64,000 bases of DNA from Runella slithyformis DSM 19594 (GTDB lineage: Bacteria; Bacteroidota; Bacteroidia; Cytophagales; Spirosomataceae). Made by a program: the position numbers and the translations under genes. The number at the start of each line of letters is the position of its first letter. Position 1 is the first letter of the stretch. The notes under the pieces are model-generated. The model was not told where the DNA came from. It searched no databases and worked only from the letters and a program-made list of their open reading frames with translations. The stretch is taken from positions 2,121,001 to 2,185,000 of the forward strand of contig NC_015703.1 of the NCBI RefSeq assembly GCF_000218895.1, written 5' to 3'. This document shows, in pieces, positions 8,108 through 16,521 of this stretch.

Positions 8108-9079
8108 CTAGCGAGGCACTTCCACTTTTTGCAGTAATTGCGCCACGATATCGTCGGGCGTGGCACCTTCCATTTCGCGTTCGGGCATTAAAATAATGCG
8201 GTGACGGAGCACGGCCGGCGCCAGTGCCTGAATATCTTCCGGCGTTACAAAATCCCGTCCTCTGATGGCCGCGAGGGCTTTGGAGCTGTTTAGTAACGCT
8301 ACTGAAGCCCGGGGAGAGGCCCCCAAAAACAACGATTTGTTATTGCGGGTTTGGAGGATGATTTGGGCAAGGTATTCCAACAATTTATCTTCTACGTGTA
8401 CCTGATGCGTTTTTGCGCGCAATTCGGCCAGTTGCTGCGGCTGCAGGATAGACGTTATGTCGGCAATGGCTTCAGCCATGTTTTTCCGTAAATGATGCCC
8501 GCGCAAAACTTCCACTTCCTGCTCGGCGGTGGGGTAGCCTACCACTATTTTAAACAGAAAACGGTCTAATTGTGCTTCCGGCAAGCGGTACGTGCCTTCG
8601 TGCTCCACGGGGTTTTGGGTGGCAATTACAATAAACGGTGAACTCATGGGATACGTAGTGCCGTCGATGGTAGCCTGACGCTCTTCCATCACTTCAAACA
8701 ACGCCGATTGGGTTTTCGCCGGAGCACGGTTGATTTCATCGACCAAAATGATATTGGAAAAAATCGGCCCTTTCATAAACTCAAAATTGGCGAGTTTAGG
8801 GTTGAAGATCGACGTTCCCAGCACATCCGAGGGCATAAGGTCAGGCGTAAACTGAATACGACTGAACTCGGTGTTGATGGTTTTGGCCAACAGCTTGGCG
8901 GTGAGTGTTTTGGCTACTCCCGGCACTCCCTCGACCAGCACGTGGCCGTCGGCCAAAATAGCCGTCAGGAGGAGTTCTATGGTCGTGTGTTGGCCAACAA
9001 TGATTTTGCCGATTTCTGATTTTATAGCCGAAATGGCGTCGTTAAGGTCCTGTAGGTCAATGCGTGATTCGAAATTCAT
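8108..9079 (-). CDS. MoxR-family AAA+ ATPase
   Basis: A 323-residue AAA+ chaperone-like ATPase. Walker A is GVPGVAKT, Walker B is ILVDEINRAP, the sensor region is IVIATQNPVEHEGTY, and the Arg-containing LPEAQLDRF segment follows. The C-terminal lid domain includes GASPRAS and RHRIILMPE. MoxR proteins usually act with von Willebrand or DUF58 proteins in envelope or complex maturation. The ATG at 9079 (MNFESRIDLQ) was chosen because the longer frame to 9151 would overlap the end of the preceding gene and has no family character. It is the last gene of the DUF4129-DUF4350-MoxR operon; the usual DUF58 partner does not follow. Confidence 0.88.
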   Translation of the reverse strand: MNFESRIDLQDLNDAISAIKSEIGKIIVGQHTTIELLLTAILADGHVLVEGVPGVAKTLTAKLLAKTINTEFSRIQFTPDLMPSDVLGTSIFNPKLANFEFMKGPIFSNIILVDEINRAPAKTQSALFEVMEERQATIDGTTYPMSSPFIVIATQNPVEHEGTYRLPEAQLDRFLFKIVVGYPTAEQEVEVLRGHHLRKNMAEAIADITSILQPQQLAELRAKTHQVHVEDKLLEYLAQIILQTRNNKSLFLGASPRASVALLNSSKALAAIRGRDFVTPEDIQALAPAVLRHRIILMPEREMEGATPDDIVAQLLQKVEVPR

Positions 9080-9122
9080 GGATTGGATGAGCGATGTTAG
9101 ATTCAGGAAAAGGGTCCCTGCC

Positions 9123-10313
9123 TTATTTTGTTTTTTGATAAAAATCTTCAATTCGTCGATTCAGGCTCAGTAATGCGTATTCGGTAATGATTCCGCTGCG
9201 CTCGGCGTGGGCGATCTCGCCAAACAATACGTCTATGTCTAAGCGCGGGATTCCGGTCTTTTGGGTCAACGCTTCTTTAAACTCGTCGTTGAGTTCATGG
9301 GTGCGTATTCCAAAACGTTCCCGGATGTACAGCAGTAGATGCTGAATTTTCTTTTGGGCGATATTGGCATGATCTCCCTGCTGAAAGTACATTTTTCCGA
9401 TGGTTTGCACAAATTCAAGCGATGTATTTTTGGGTACTTCCATCACCGGGATGATGCGTTGGGTGCGTTTTCCCGCAAAAACGGCAAAGATAAACAGTCC
9501 GAAAAGAAGCAGGTAGTACGCCCATTGCAGCGGCGGTTGGGTCATGACAAACCGAAAAATCGATTGTTCATTATCACCGAAGCGACCCTGTTTGAGGTAT
9601 TCGTCCCAGTACGTCGGTTTAACGGGTAAATACGAGAGGCTTTTGAAGGCAAAATCGGTTGTGACGGAATCGAGGGTGTAGTAATTGGTCAATGCCAACG
9701 GCAGATTATGCAGGTAAAAATAACCTTTGCCATAGCCGACTTTCAAAAAAATAGGCTCATTGCGCGCATTTTGAGCCAGCACAGTGACATTTTCCGCCTT
9801 TTTGACCAGAAAATAATTGCGACCGTCGTCCTGTGAAAAAATGTACCCTTTCGGTTTTTTGAACGCAGGGTTGACAAAGTTCATCACCAGCGCCGTATCG
9901 CGCAGGGAGGGAGCCTTAAGCGTGGCGCGCACATGGAGAATTTTGAGCAGGGTATCCGGAAAATCGTAGGCCGAAATAAAGGCGTTGTTGCCTTTCTTTA
10001 CATAATTCAGAAGCTGAGCGCGGTCGTTTTTGTCGATGCTGAAATTTTGGCAGACAAAAATATAGTTACTCTGCGCCGGCAGCTTATTTTCGGTCAGGTG
10101 ATTATAAATGGGTACGCGCAGGGACTCGACGGGCTGCCGACCAAATATATCGGGCAACAGCTCATAAAGCGCCCGGGTGCCAAACGGTATTTTATCTTTA
10201 TTGGAATAGGACGGCGACCAGTCGATCGGTTTGGGGCGATAGTATTCAAACATCCCGTAACCAACGACGGTCAGCACTAAAAACCAAAAATATTTGCTTC
10301 GTAAATTTTTCAA
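9123..10313 (-). CDS. DUF4350 domain protein, membrane-anchored
   Basis: A 396-residue protein. Residues about 8-24 are a first membrane segment, followed by a DUF4350 region (about 30-240: FGTRALYELLPDIFGRQPV, then a GATase1-like Rossmann stretch with NYIFVCQNF and GYGKGYFYLH). A second membrane segment is at about 262-282 (WAYYLLLFGLFIFAVF), followed by a helical cytoplasmic tail. It lies 44 bases upstream of moxR and 29 bases after the DUF4129 gene. DUF4350 proteins are regular partners of MoxR; the function is not established. The extracytoplasmic domain between the membrane segments may sense or bind a ligand. Confidence 0.75.
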   Translation of the reverse strand: MKNLRSKYFWFLVLTVVGYGMFEYYRPKPIDWSPSYSNKDKIPFGTRALYELLPDIFGRQPVESLRVPIYNHLTENKLPAQSNYIFVCQNFSIDKNDRAQLLNYVKKGNNAFISAYDFPDTLLKILHVRATLKAPSLRDTALVMNFVNPAFKKPKGYIFSQDDGRNYFLVKKAENVTVLAQNARNEPIFLKVGYGKGYFYLHNLPLALTNYYTLDSVTTDFAFKSLSYLPVKPTYWDEYLKQGRFGDNEQSIFRFVMTQPPLQWAYYLLLFGLFIFAVFAGKRTQRIIPVMEVPKNTSLEFVQTIGKMYFQQGDHANIAQKKIQHLLLYIRERFGIRTHELNDEFKEALTQKTGIPRLDIDVLFGEIAHAERSGIITEYALLSLNRRIEDFYQKTK

Positions 10314-10342
10314 AAGAACATCAAGCGTTGCGTCGTTACTGA

Positions 10343-11071
10343 TTAGATTTTTCCCGAGAAAGTCGAAAACTCCTCTTTTAGTACACTGAATTCTGATTCC
10401 GACACCGAAAATTCACCGTACCATACGTACTCAAACTGAGAGGTCAGCCGCTCAAAATCAGCTTTCAGACGCGAATTTCCTAATTCGTCTACGTAAATAC
10501 GGTTGGTTTTGGTGGGTTGCCAATGAATCAACTGCTTATCGGTCAACTGTTTGAGCGATTTTAAATAATACATACGTACGGCCAAACGATAATTGCGGTT
10601 TTCGATGGCCTCCTCGATCAGCTTATTGAAATCCAGTTCGTGGATATTTTCCGTAATGCGATTGTAAGCGAGCGGATCCTCCTGCGCTTTGCGCCCCAAA
10701 AATCCCCCTAAAAATTCTGATTTGTAAAGCAGCCAAATGGCCAATCCGCCAATGGTCGCGAGGATCACATATTGCCAAAAGTTTTCGTATGCGCTGCTTT
10801 GCAAAAACTCCGACAGCTTGCGTTGGAACCAATACCAAAATTTGGCCACCGGGTTTTCGGGGGGCGGCGGGTCGTTACGATAGCTATAGTTGCGGTCATT
10901 GCGAAAGTAATTGAGGCGGTTGGAAGCGGGAGCACGCTGTACAATGCCTGAGGCGTCCAAGGGAGCGGTTACACTTGTTGTATCTGCCCTGTTTACCTGG
11001 GCATGAAGACATGGCCCGACGCTGATCAGGAGTAACGTAAAAGCAAGGCATTTAAAAACGGATGAAATCAT
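10343..11071 (-). CDS. DUF4129 domain protein
   Basis: A 242-residue protein. It has an N-terminal signal peptide (about 1-24, ending CLHAQ), a low-complexity periplasmic region with Arg/Asn/Tyr, one membrane segment at about 97-116, and a cytoplasmic DUF4129 domain with the helix AVRMYYLKSLKQL, TNRIYVDEL and the EYVWYGEF motif. It is the first gene of the operon with DUF4350 and MoxR, with no other gene between it and the terminator at 11156-11184. DUF4129 proteins often join transglutaminase or MoxR systems. The function is unknown. Confidence 0.78.
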   Translation of the reverse strand: MISSVFKCLAFTLLLISVGPCLHAQVNRADTTSVTAPLDASGIVQRAPASNRLNYFRNDRNYSYRNDPPPPENPVAKFWYWFQRKLSEFLQSSAYENFWQYVILATIGGLAIWLLYKSEFLGGFLGRKAQEDPLAYNRITENIHELDFNKLIEEAIENRNYRLAVRMYYLKSLKQLTDKQLIHWQPTKTNRIYVDELGNSRLKADFERLTSQFEYVWYGEFSVSESEFSVLKEEFSTFSGKI

Positions 11072-11155
11072 GGCATCAGATCAAAAAGAAACTGCCCGGT
11101 TTGGGTCGGTCAAAGGGGGATGAGGGCGTTAAAATATAAAAAGCCCTTAAAACTA

Positions 11156-11184
11156 CAAAAAAGCCGACGTTTCGCGCCGGCTTT
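11156..11184 (-). terminator. Intrinsic terminator of the cytochrome c gene
   Basis: On the minus strand, AAAGCCGGC pairs with GCCGACTTT (one mismatch) across a short GC loop, followed by a run of T (the complement of the A run at 11156-11162). Confidence 0.75.
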
Positions 11185-11209
11185 ATAAATAGGAAAATAA
11201 AAGAGGGGA

Positions 11210-11551
11210 TTATTTCTTTTTCGGTGCCAATGATACGATCCATTGCGCAATTTTCAGAGCTTCGTCTTTTGGAACACTCGGAAGCGCTGCCATTGGAGGA
11301 TATCCGGGCCAGTTGGCCGGTTTTGGAGCATAGATCAATTCTACGATTTGTTCCGGCTTATATTTTTTCTTAGCCATTACTTCTTTATAACCCGGTCCAA
11401 CTAATTTTTGATCCGCTCTGTGACAAGCCAAACAGGTGTTTTTGGTAAGTAATGCTTCAATATCTGCCGGAATTTTTACCTGCGCGTTTGCAATGGTGGT
11501 GCCGGCACAAAAAAGGCCCGCGGCTAATAACATTTTGGTGAATCGTTTCAT
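11210..11551 (-). CDS. Small periplasmic cytochrome c, class I
   Basis: A 113-residue protein with a clear Sec signal peptide (about 1-23, ending IANAQ) and one haem c attachment motif CLACH at 40-44. The axial Met is probably the one in GYPPMAALPSV, as in cytochrome c-551/c552 types; the closing helix is ALKIAQWIVSL. It would carry electrons in the periplasm. There are no oxidase or dehydrogenase genes next to it; the neighbouring genes are an MFS permease upstream on the same strand (about 100 bases away) and the MoxR operon downstream, behind a terminator. A TAGCTTTG element (complement of 11598-11605) is a possible -7 box. Confidence 0.88.
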   Translation of the reverse strand: MKRFTKMLLAAGLFCAGTTIANAQVKIPADIEALLTKNTCLACHRADQKLVGPGYKEVMAKKKYKPEQIVELIYAPKPANWPGYPPMAALPSVPKDEALKIAQWIVSLAPKKK

Positions 11552-11653
11552 GCCAAGGTTGGAATTATTATAATAGAATAAGAACTTAATTTGAATGCAA
11601 AGCTATAACGTTTTCAGAAAGAAATTGTGTTCCAAAAGTAAAAGTTTATTTTT

Positions 11654-12961
11654 TTACATCTCTACCGGTTTCATCTTGGGAACAAGCACATTAATGATCA
11701 AAAGGGCAATTAAATAGGTGGACCCGGCCACCAAAAATAAGGGTAAATATCCAAACTGAACCCGTACCGGCCCGGCAATGGCGGCCAGTATAGCCCCGCC
11801 CACGGCGCCCGCAAATCCTCCCAGACCCGTGACCATGGCCACGGCACTTTTGGGGAATAAATCAGAAGCAAACGTATATACATTGGCCGACCACCCTAAG
11901 TGCCCTGCTGCCGCAAAAGCAATCAAAACGACTGCGATGTAAATATTGTGGGTTTGGGCCGCAAAAAAAATGGGTACTACGCATAGTGCACAGAGAAGCA
12001 TGGTTGTCTTTCGGGCGCGATTAATATCCCAGCCCTGCTTCATGAATTGAGACGAAAGCCAGCCGAAAAATACGCTGCCACCGTCTGAGATAATATAAAT
12101 GACCATGAAAGGCAGGCCGATGTTCTGGAGATCAAGGGTTTGGTCAAGAGATTCGCTGGAATTGAAAAAATCCGGAAGCCAGGTGAGGTAAAACCACCAG
12201 ATCGGGTCGGCCATAAATTTGCCCACGATCAGCGCCCAGGTCTGGCGATAGCGCAGCAGCCGCCACCAGGTCAGGCGACCGGCGACTTCTTCCTGCTGGT
12301 GGTCCTGCTGAATATACCTGAGTTCGACGGGGCTTACGTTGGCATGTTTTTCGGGACGTTGGTAGTTCATCCACCATATTGCCAACACCGCCAGTCCCAG
12401 CACACCTGTGGTCATGAAGGAAATGCGCCAACCATAATGCAGGGTCATCCAGGGAATGACGGCAGCCGTAAGGATGATGCCCACGTTGGTGCCGGCGTTG
12501 AAAATGCCGGTGGCAAAGGCGCGTTCTTTTTTGGGGAACCATTCGGCGATGGATTTGATGCTTGAAGGAAAATTGCCGGCTTCGCCAAATCCCAGCATAA
12601 AACGGGTAACAGCCAGTCCGCGAAACGAGCCCACAAAGGCGTTGGCAATACCTGCCATACTCCAAAGACCGATCGACGCCGCCAAACCGCGCTTGGTTCC
12701 TACGCGGTCAATAAACCACCCGATCATCATAAAACCCAACGCATAGGCAATCTTGAAAGTGGTATCTATCCAACCGTATTGTATCTTGAAATCATTCAGG
12801 TCGGCCTGAGTAAGGGTATACGTAAGAGGCACTCCGAGCATTTCTTTTCTGAATGTATCATCCAGCATTGCAAAGGAGAGTACATTACGATCAATGTAAT
12901 TGATGGTAGTGACCAAAAAGAGCAACAGCACTATCCGCCAGCGGAAGTTGTTGGGAAGCAT
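11654..12961 (-). CDS. MFS transporter, anion:cation symporter (ExuT-like) type
   Basis: A 435-residue permease with about 12 membrane segments. Features of the ACS subfamily seen are TTINYIDRNVLSFA in the first segment, GWFIDRVGTKRG in the loop between segments 2 and 3, RFMLGFGEAGNFP, SIAEWFPKKERAFATGIFN, and WWFYLTWLPDFF in the second half. Members carry hexuronates, glucarate and related sugar acids; the substrate here is inferred only by family. No uronate genes adjoin it. It is divergent from recX across about 117 bases. Confidence 0.8.
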   Translation of the reverse strand: MLPNNFRWRIVLLLFLVTTINYIDRNVLSFAMLDDTFRKEMLGVPLTYTLTQADLNDFKIQYGWIDTTFKIAYALGFMMIGWFIDRVGTKRGLAASIGLWSMAGIANAFVGSFRGLAVTRFMLGFGEAGNFPSSIKSIAEWFPKKERAFATGIFNAGTNVGIILTAAVIPWMTLHYGWRISFMTTGVLGLAVLAIWWMNYQRPEKHANVSPVELRYIQQDHQQEEVAGRLTWWRLLRYRQTWALIVGKFMADPIWWFYLTWLPDFFNSSESLDQTLDLQNIGLPFMVIYIISDGGSVFFGWLSSQFMKQGWDINRARKTTMLLCALCVVPIFFAAQTHNIYIAVVLIAFAAAGHLGWSANVYTFASDLFPKSAVAMVTGLGGFAGAVGGAILAAIAGPVRVQFGYLPLFLVAGSTYLIALLIINVLVPKMKPVEM

Positions 12962-13054
12962 TTTATCTTAGGGGTTAAAGGTCGGGATGTCGAAACGTAC
13001 TCTTTGTAGGAAAACTTCTGCAATATACGGGGTATGTTGTAAATGTTCTATGCT

Positions 13055-13062
13055 TATTTTTG
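13055..13062 (+). promoter_or_regulatory. Possible -7 promoter box of recX
   Basis: TATTTTTG fits TAnnTTTG and lies 16 bases before the recX ATG, giving a very short leader. No good -33 TTTG is seen at the right distance. Confidence 0.35.
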
Positions 13063-13078
13063 TTGAAAAAATACCTAA

Positions 13079-13546
13079 ATGACTGACCGTCAAAAATTCG
13101 CCTTACAAAAAGCCGCCGCCTTTTGTGCGTATCAGGAACGAACGGTGAAAGAGACTCGTCAACGTTTATGCGATTGGGAACTTTCGGAGGAAGAGATCGC
13201 CTGGGTACTGGAGGAATTGAAAGCCCAAAACTACCTCAACGAGGAGCGCTTTGCCCGGGCCTTTGCGGGTGGAAAATTTCGGGTGAAAAAATGGGGCCGC
13301 CTCAAGATTCGGCAGGAAATGAAATTAAAAGGCGTGCCCAATGACCTGATTCAAAAAGGATTAACGGAAATAGACGGCGATGACTATGAAGCAGTACTGC
13401 GGGATTTGCTCGAAAAAAAAGCAAGAGGTTTGAAAGGGGAGTCCGTGGCAGTCAAACAGAAATTGGTTCGTTTTGCCCTAAGTCGCGGATTCGAGAGTGA
13501 TATTGTGTGGGAATTGCTGAAAACATTGGGCGCGGAAAAAGAATAA
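13079..13546 (+). CDS. recX: RecX-family regulatory protein
   Basis: A 155-residue all-helical protein made of RecX-type three-helix repeats. Typical motifs are YQERTVKETRQRL in repeat 1, LKAQNYLNEERFARAFAGGKF in the linker to repeat 2, and WGRLKIRQEMKLKGV. RecX proteins bind in the groove of RecA filaments and limit their growth. recA is not adjacent, as is usual in Bacteroidota. The next gene starts 11 bases on and may be co-transcribed. Confidence 0.88.
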   Translation: MTDRQKFALQKAAAFCAYQERTVKETRQRLCDWELSEEEIAWVLEELKAQNYLNEERFARAFAGGKFRVKKWGRLKIRQEMKLKGVPNDLIQKGLTEIDGDDYEAVLRDLLEKKARGLKGESVAVKQKLVRFALSRGFESDIVWELLKTLGAEKE

Positions 13547-13557
13547 AGCGATGAACG

Positions 13558-14478
13558 ATGAGCAAAAAAATCATTGAACGTATTCAAAAAGAGGCGCATA
13601 CGCCTGAGTTGCTGCAAATGCTCACGGCGATGCCCTCTTCTGACCTCAATTCATTGTTGATGGAAGTCATGCGCCGAAAAACGCAGCAACTGTCTCCCGG
13701 CGATGTGTTCAGAAGCTACACCGCCAACCGCTTTGTCAAACCGTCGGAAGTAGATTTCGTGTCATTTCTGACGTTTGAACTCGAACTGCTCCAACAAGCG
13801 CAGGCCGTTGCATTTACGCCGCTGGAACTCTCGCCCGTGAGTCCGCTCGGGTCATGTGCTGCGGTAGCGACGGTGAGCCAAAATAAGATCCTGTCGGCGT
13901 TGAGAAGCACGGAAGTAGTGGCCGACGCCACAAACCTGCTGGCTTTGGAAGCGGTAAGTCGCCGAAAACAGGGGCATTTTGATACACATCCTCTGCGGCT
14001 TTGTACCGTGCATCGACACGTTCGAACGCCCTATGTACCACCGCCTTTGTTGCCGCATTTCAAGATTTTCTGCCTGGTCACGGCGGGGAAAGATACGGGA
14101 GAGCTGCGCTTTGAAAAACAGCATTTGACGGAGCATATTCGCTTTATCACCGATTATTTGAAAAGCTTTGCCGCCGTTGAATCCGTCAGGGTGGTGTTGA
14201 AATCCACCCGCAAAGACAATCCCGTTTTCGTGCCTTTGCGCGATAACGTTATGTCAGAAATAACGGATGTGCCATTTACAACAGAAGAGGTGGAACAGCC
14301 TTATTATCAAAGTATTCAATTCAAAACGTTTGTCACCATTCGCCAAAAAGAATTCGAGATTGCCGACGGCGGGTTGGTGGATTGGTCGCAAAAGTTATCC
14401 AACAACCGAAAGGAACGTATGCTGACAAGCGGTATCGGAATTGAATTGTTGTTTAAGCTCTTGGGCGGTGATTCCTAG
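13558..14478 (+). CDS. Unrecognised protein with class II aminoacyl-tRNA synthetase-like features
   Basis: 306 residues, no signal peptide or membrane segment. I do not recognise a named family. A stretch at about 100-130 (SPLGSCAAV, then STEVVADATNLLALEA) is followed by HRHVRTPYVPPP and PHFKIFCLVTAG, which resembles the motif 2 strand-loop-strand of class II synthetases. The C-terminus SGIGIELLFKLLGG resembles motif 3 (GxGIxR) but with Leu where the ATP-binding Arg should be. This suggests a catalytically altered or non-tRNA paralogue of the fold, as HisZ and PoxA are; that is inference. It lies 11 bases after recX and precedes a toxin-antitoxin pair. Confidence 0.5.
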   Translation: MSKKIIERIQKEAHTPELLQMLTAMPSSDLNSLLMEVMRRKTQQLSPGDVFRSYTANRFVKPSEVDFVSFLTFELELLQQAQAVAFTPLELSPVSPLGSCAAVATVSQNKILSALRSTEVVADATNLLALEAVSRRKQGHFDTHPLRLCTVHRHVRTPYVPPPLLPHFKIFCLVTAGKDTGELRFEKQHLTEHIRFITDYLKSFAAVESVRVVLKSTRKDNPVFVPLRDNVMSEITDVPFTTEEVEQPYYQSIQFKTFVTIRQKEFEIADGGLVDWSQKLSNNRKERMLTSGIGIELLFKLLGGDS

Positions 14479-14536
14479 TGTATGTCCAAAAGGCATTTTT
14501 GTAAGCGTGAAAAATCGTACACTGCCTTATTTTTTG

Positions 14537-14544
14537 TAATTTTG
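14537..14544 (+). promoter_or_regulatory. Possible -7 promoter box of the DUF433/DUF5615 pair
   Basis: TAATTTTG fits TAnnTTTG, 16 bases before the ATG at 14560. No convincing -33 element is seen. Confidence 0.35.
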
Positions 14545-14559
14545 TTTAAAAAAGGGTTC

Positions 14560-14802
14560 ATGGAAAAGCTTCTCGAACGTATTACTGTCAATCCGACCAT
14601 CTGCAATGGACGTCCTACTATCCGAAATATGCGTTTTACGGTAGCCCAATTATTGCAATTGCTGGCTTCGGGAATGACCGAGGCAGAACTTTTGGCTGAC
14701 TATGACTATTTGGAGCAGGAGGATATAAAAGCCTGCCTGCTTTATGCATCCCATATTGCCAATGCACGAATGATTGTACCTACTTTGTCTAAAGCAGCGT
14801 AA
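14560..14802 (+). CDS. DUF433 antitoxin-like protein
   Basis: An 80-residue protein of the DUF433 family: RITVNPTICNGRPTIRNMRFTV, then a winged-helix-like core with LLASGMTEAELLADYDYLEQEDIKACLLYA. DUF433 proteins are predicted antitoxins and usually precede a PIN-like toxin, as here (6-base gap). The frame extends up to 14482, but that part is not family-like; the ATG at 14560 follows a TAnnTTTG box. The N-terminal 'NGRPxIRxxR' segment is the conserved signature. Confidence 0.85.
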   Translation: MEKLLERITVNPTICNGRPTIRNMRFTVAQLLQLLASGMTEAELLADYDYLEQEDIKACLLYASHIANARMIVPTLSKAA

Positions 14803-14808
14803 TTTAGG

Positions 14809-15171
14809 ATGTCAGCGCTTCACTTTATTGTTGATACACAACTTCCCCCTGTTTTAGCCACTTATCTTAGACGAAAAGGGTTTAATGCTACCCATACAAT
14901 TAACTATCCGTCAGCACAATTTTTAAGTGATCCCGAAATCAGAAGCATTGCAATTGAAGAAAACAGGATTATTATTACCAAAGACGAAGATTTTTCGGAC
15001 TATTATTGGGTAAAAGGAACACCTCCACGTGTATTACAACTAACCTTAGGAAATATTCGAAATAATGACTTGGTAGATTTGATTGAAAGCAACCTGCCCC
15101 AAATTGTAACTCTATTTGAGCAAGGGGCAGGTTTTGTCATCTTCGGTCGAACAGAGTTGATTGCTTACTGA
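14809..15171 (+). CDS. DUF5615 PIN-like toxin
   Basis: A 120-residue PIN-like protein, the usual partner of DUF433. It shows IVDTQLPPVLATYLRRKGF with Asp9 as the first acidic active-site residue, then IRSIAIEENRIIITKDEDF with the central acidic residues, and a closing GAGFVIFGRTELIAY. It is predicted to be an RNase toxin held in check by the DUF433 protein. The stop is 4 bases from the end of the convergent argH gene. The pair is small and could have arrived by transfer; recX-side and argH-side neighbours look like core genes. Confidence 0.82.
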   Translation: MSALHFIVDTQLPPVLATYLRRKGFNATHTINYPSAQFLSDPEIRSIAIEENRIIITKDEDFSDYYWVKGTPPRVLQLTLGNIRNNDLVDLIESNLPQIVTLFEQGAGFVIFGRTELIAY

Positions 15172-15175
15172 TATA

Positions 15176-16510
15176 TTATTTCAACAGCTTTGCGGTAGCC
15201 GTATGCACTTTCTCAAAGCCAAATCGGGCCATTTCGGCGTTCATTAACTCCGTGATTTGATCATTGCAAAGGTTGCCGATGCTGCCTTCATGCGTGTGGT
15301 TGAGCGTGCGGGAGGCTTGGTAGGTGCCTTCGTTGATCTCTTTCCCCACCTGACGGTATGCATCGCGGAATGGTACGCCCTGTACCACCAATTCATTCAC
15401 ACGCTCCACGCTGAACAGCAGATCGTATTTCTTGTCGGCCAATAGATCAGGCTTCACCTGAAGGTGTTCCAGCATAAAATGGGCGATGTCGAGGCAGTCC
15501 AATATCTCATCAAATGCAGGCATCAGCAGTTCTTTCAGCAGTTGCATATCGCGGTGATACCCCGACGGCAAATTGCTCATTACCATCGTGATTTCGGTCG
15601 GAAGGGCTTTTAAACGGTTGGTTTTTGCCCGCAGCAATTCGGCTACGTCGGGGTTTTTCTTGTGTGGCATGATGCTGCTTCCCGTCGTGAGGTCGTCGGG
15701 CAGGGTCACAAACGCGAAGTTTTGGCTGTTGTACAAACAAACATCCATCGCCATGCGTGAAATAGTGGAAGAAAGGGCCGCAATGGCCGTCAGCGCCGTT
15801 TGTTCGGTCTTCCCGCGCGACATTTGGGCGTACACGACGTTGTAATGCAGCGTTTCAAAGCCCAGCAGTTCGGTGGTCATGGTACGGTTCAGGGGAAAAG
15901 AAGAACCATAGCCCGCGCCTGAACCCAAAGGGTTTTTGTTGGCAAGTTTATAGGCCGTTTGAATCATACTCATATCGTCCACCAATGCTTCGCCGTACGC
16001 CCCAAACCACAATCCAAAAGAAGAAGGCATGGCGATCTGTAAGTGCGTATAACCTGGCAACAGGTCGTTTTTGTGTTGATTGGAACGTTTAACAAGCAAA
16101 TCGAACAGTTTTCGGGAGGCCAGCGCTACTTCTTCCAACCGACTTCGGGTAAACAGCTTCATATCGACCAGCACCTGGTCGTTGCGGGAGCGACCGCTGT
16201 GGATCTTCTTGCCCACGTCGCCGAGTTTGCGCGTCAGCATCAGTTCTACCTGCGAATGTACGTCTTCCACACCGTCTTCAATCTCAAACTTCCCTTGTAG
16301 AATATCTTGGTAAATGAGTCGCAATTCGTCATGCAGCAGTCGTAATTCATCACTCGTCAGGAGCCCTACGCTTTCGAGCATTTTGGCGTGGGCGATATTG
16401 CCCAATACATCATAAGGGGCCAGGTATAGGTCCATTTCACGATCGCGTCCGACGGTGAATTTTTCGATTTTTTCAGAGATGGAAGTCGTTTCTTTTTGCC
16501 AGAGTTTCAT
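15176..16510 (-). CDS. argH: Argininosuccinate lyase
   Basis: A 444-residue member of the fumarase/aspartase superfamily that splits argininosuccinate into arginine and fumarate. The signature loop GSSIMPHKKNPD begins at residue 277. Other family segments are HSGRSRNDQV (substrate binding) and the His-containing PGYTHLQIAMP. It is a little shorter than the E. coli enzyme but complete. The other arg genes are absent from the window. An inverted-repeat element with a GxxExxY gene lies directly upstream, from 16522. Confidence 0.95.
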   Translation of the reverse strand: MKLWQKETTSISEKIEKFTVGRDREMDLYLAPYDVLGNIAHAKMLESVGLLTSDELRLLHDELRLIYQDILQGKFEIEDGVEDVHSQVELMLTRKLGDVGKKIHSGRSRNDQVLVDMKLFTRSRLEEVALASRKLFDLLVKRSNQHKNDLLPGYTHLQIAMPSSFGLWFGAYGEALVDDMSMIQTAYKLANKNPLGSGAGYGSSFPLNRTMTTELLGFETLHYNVVYAQMSRGKTEQTALTAIAALSSTISRMAMDVCLYNSQNFAFVTLPDDLTTGSSIMPHKKNPDVAELLRAKTNRLKALPTEITMVMSNLPSGYHRDMQLLKELLMPAFDEILDCLDIAHFMLEHLQVKPDLLADKKYDLLFSVERVNELVVQGVPFRDAYRQVGKEINEGTYQASRTLNHTHEGSIGNLCNDQITELMNAEMARFGFEKVHTATAKLLK

Positions 16511-16521
16511 TTTTAAATAAA

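Noticed and set aside
9080-9151. A longer MoxR start at 9151
   Set aside because: It would overlap the end of the DUF4350 gene, and the extra 24 residues have no family character.
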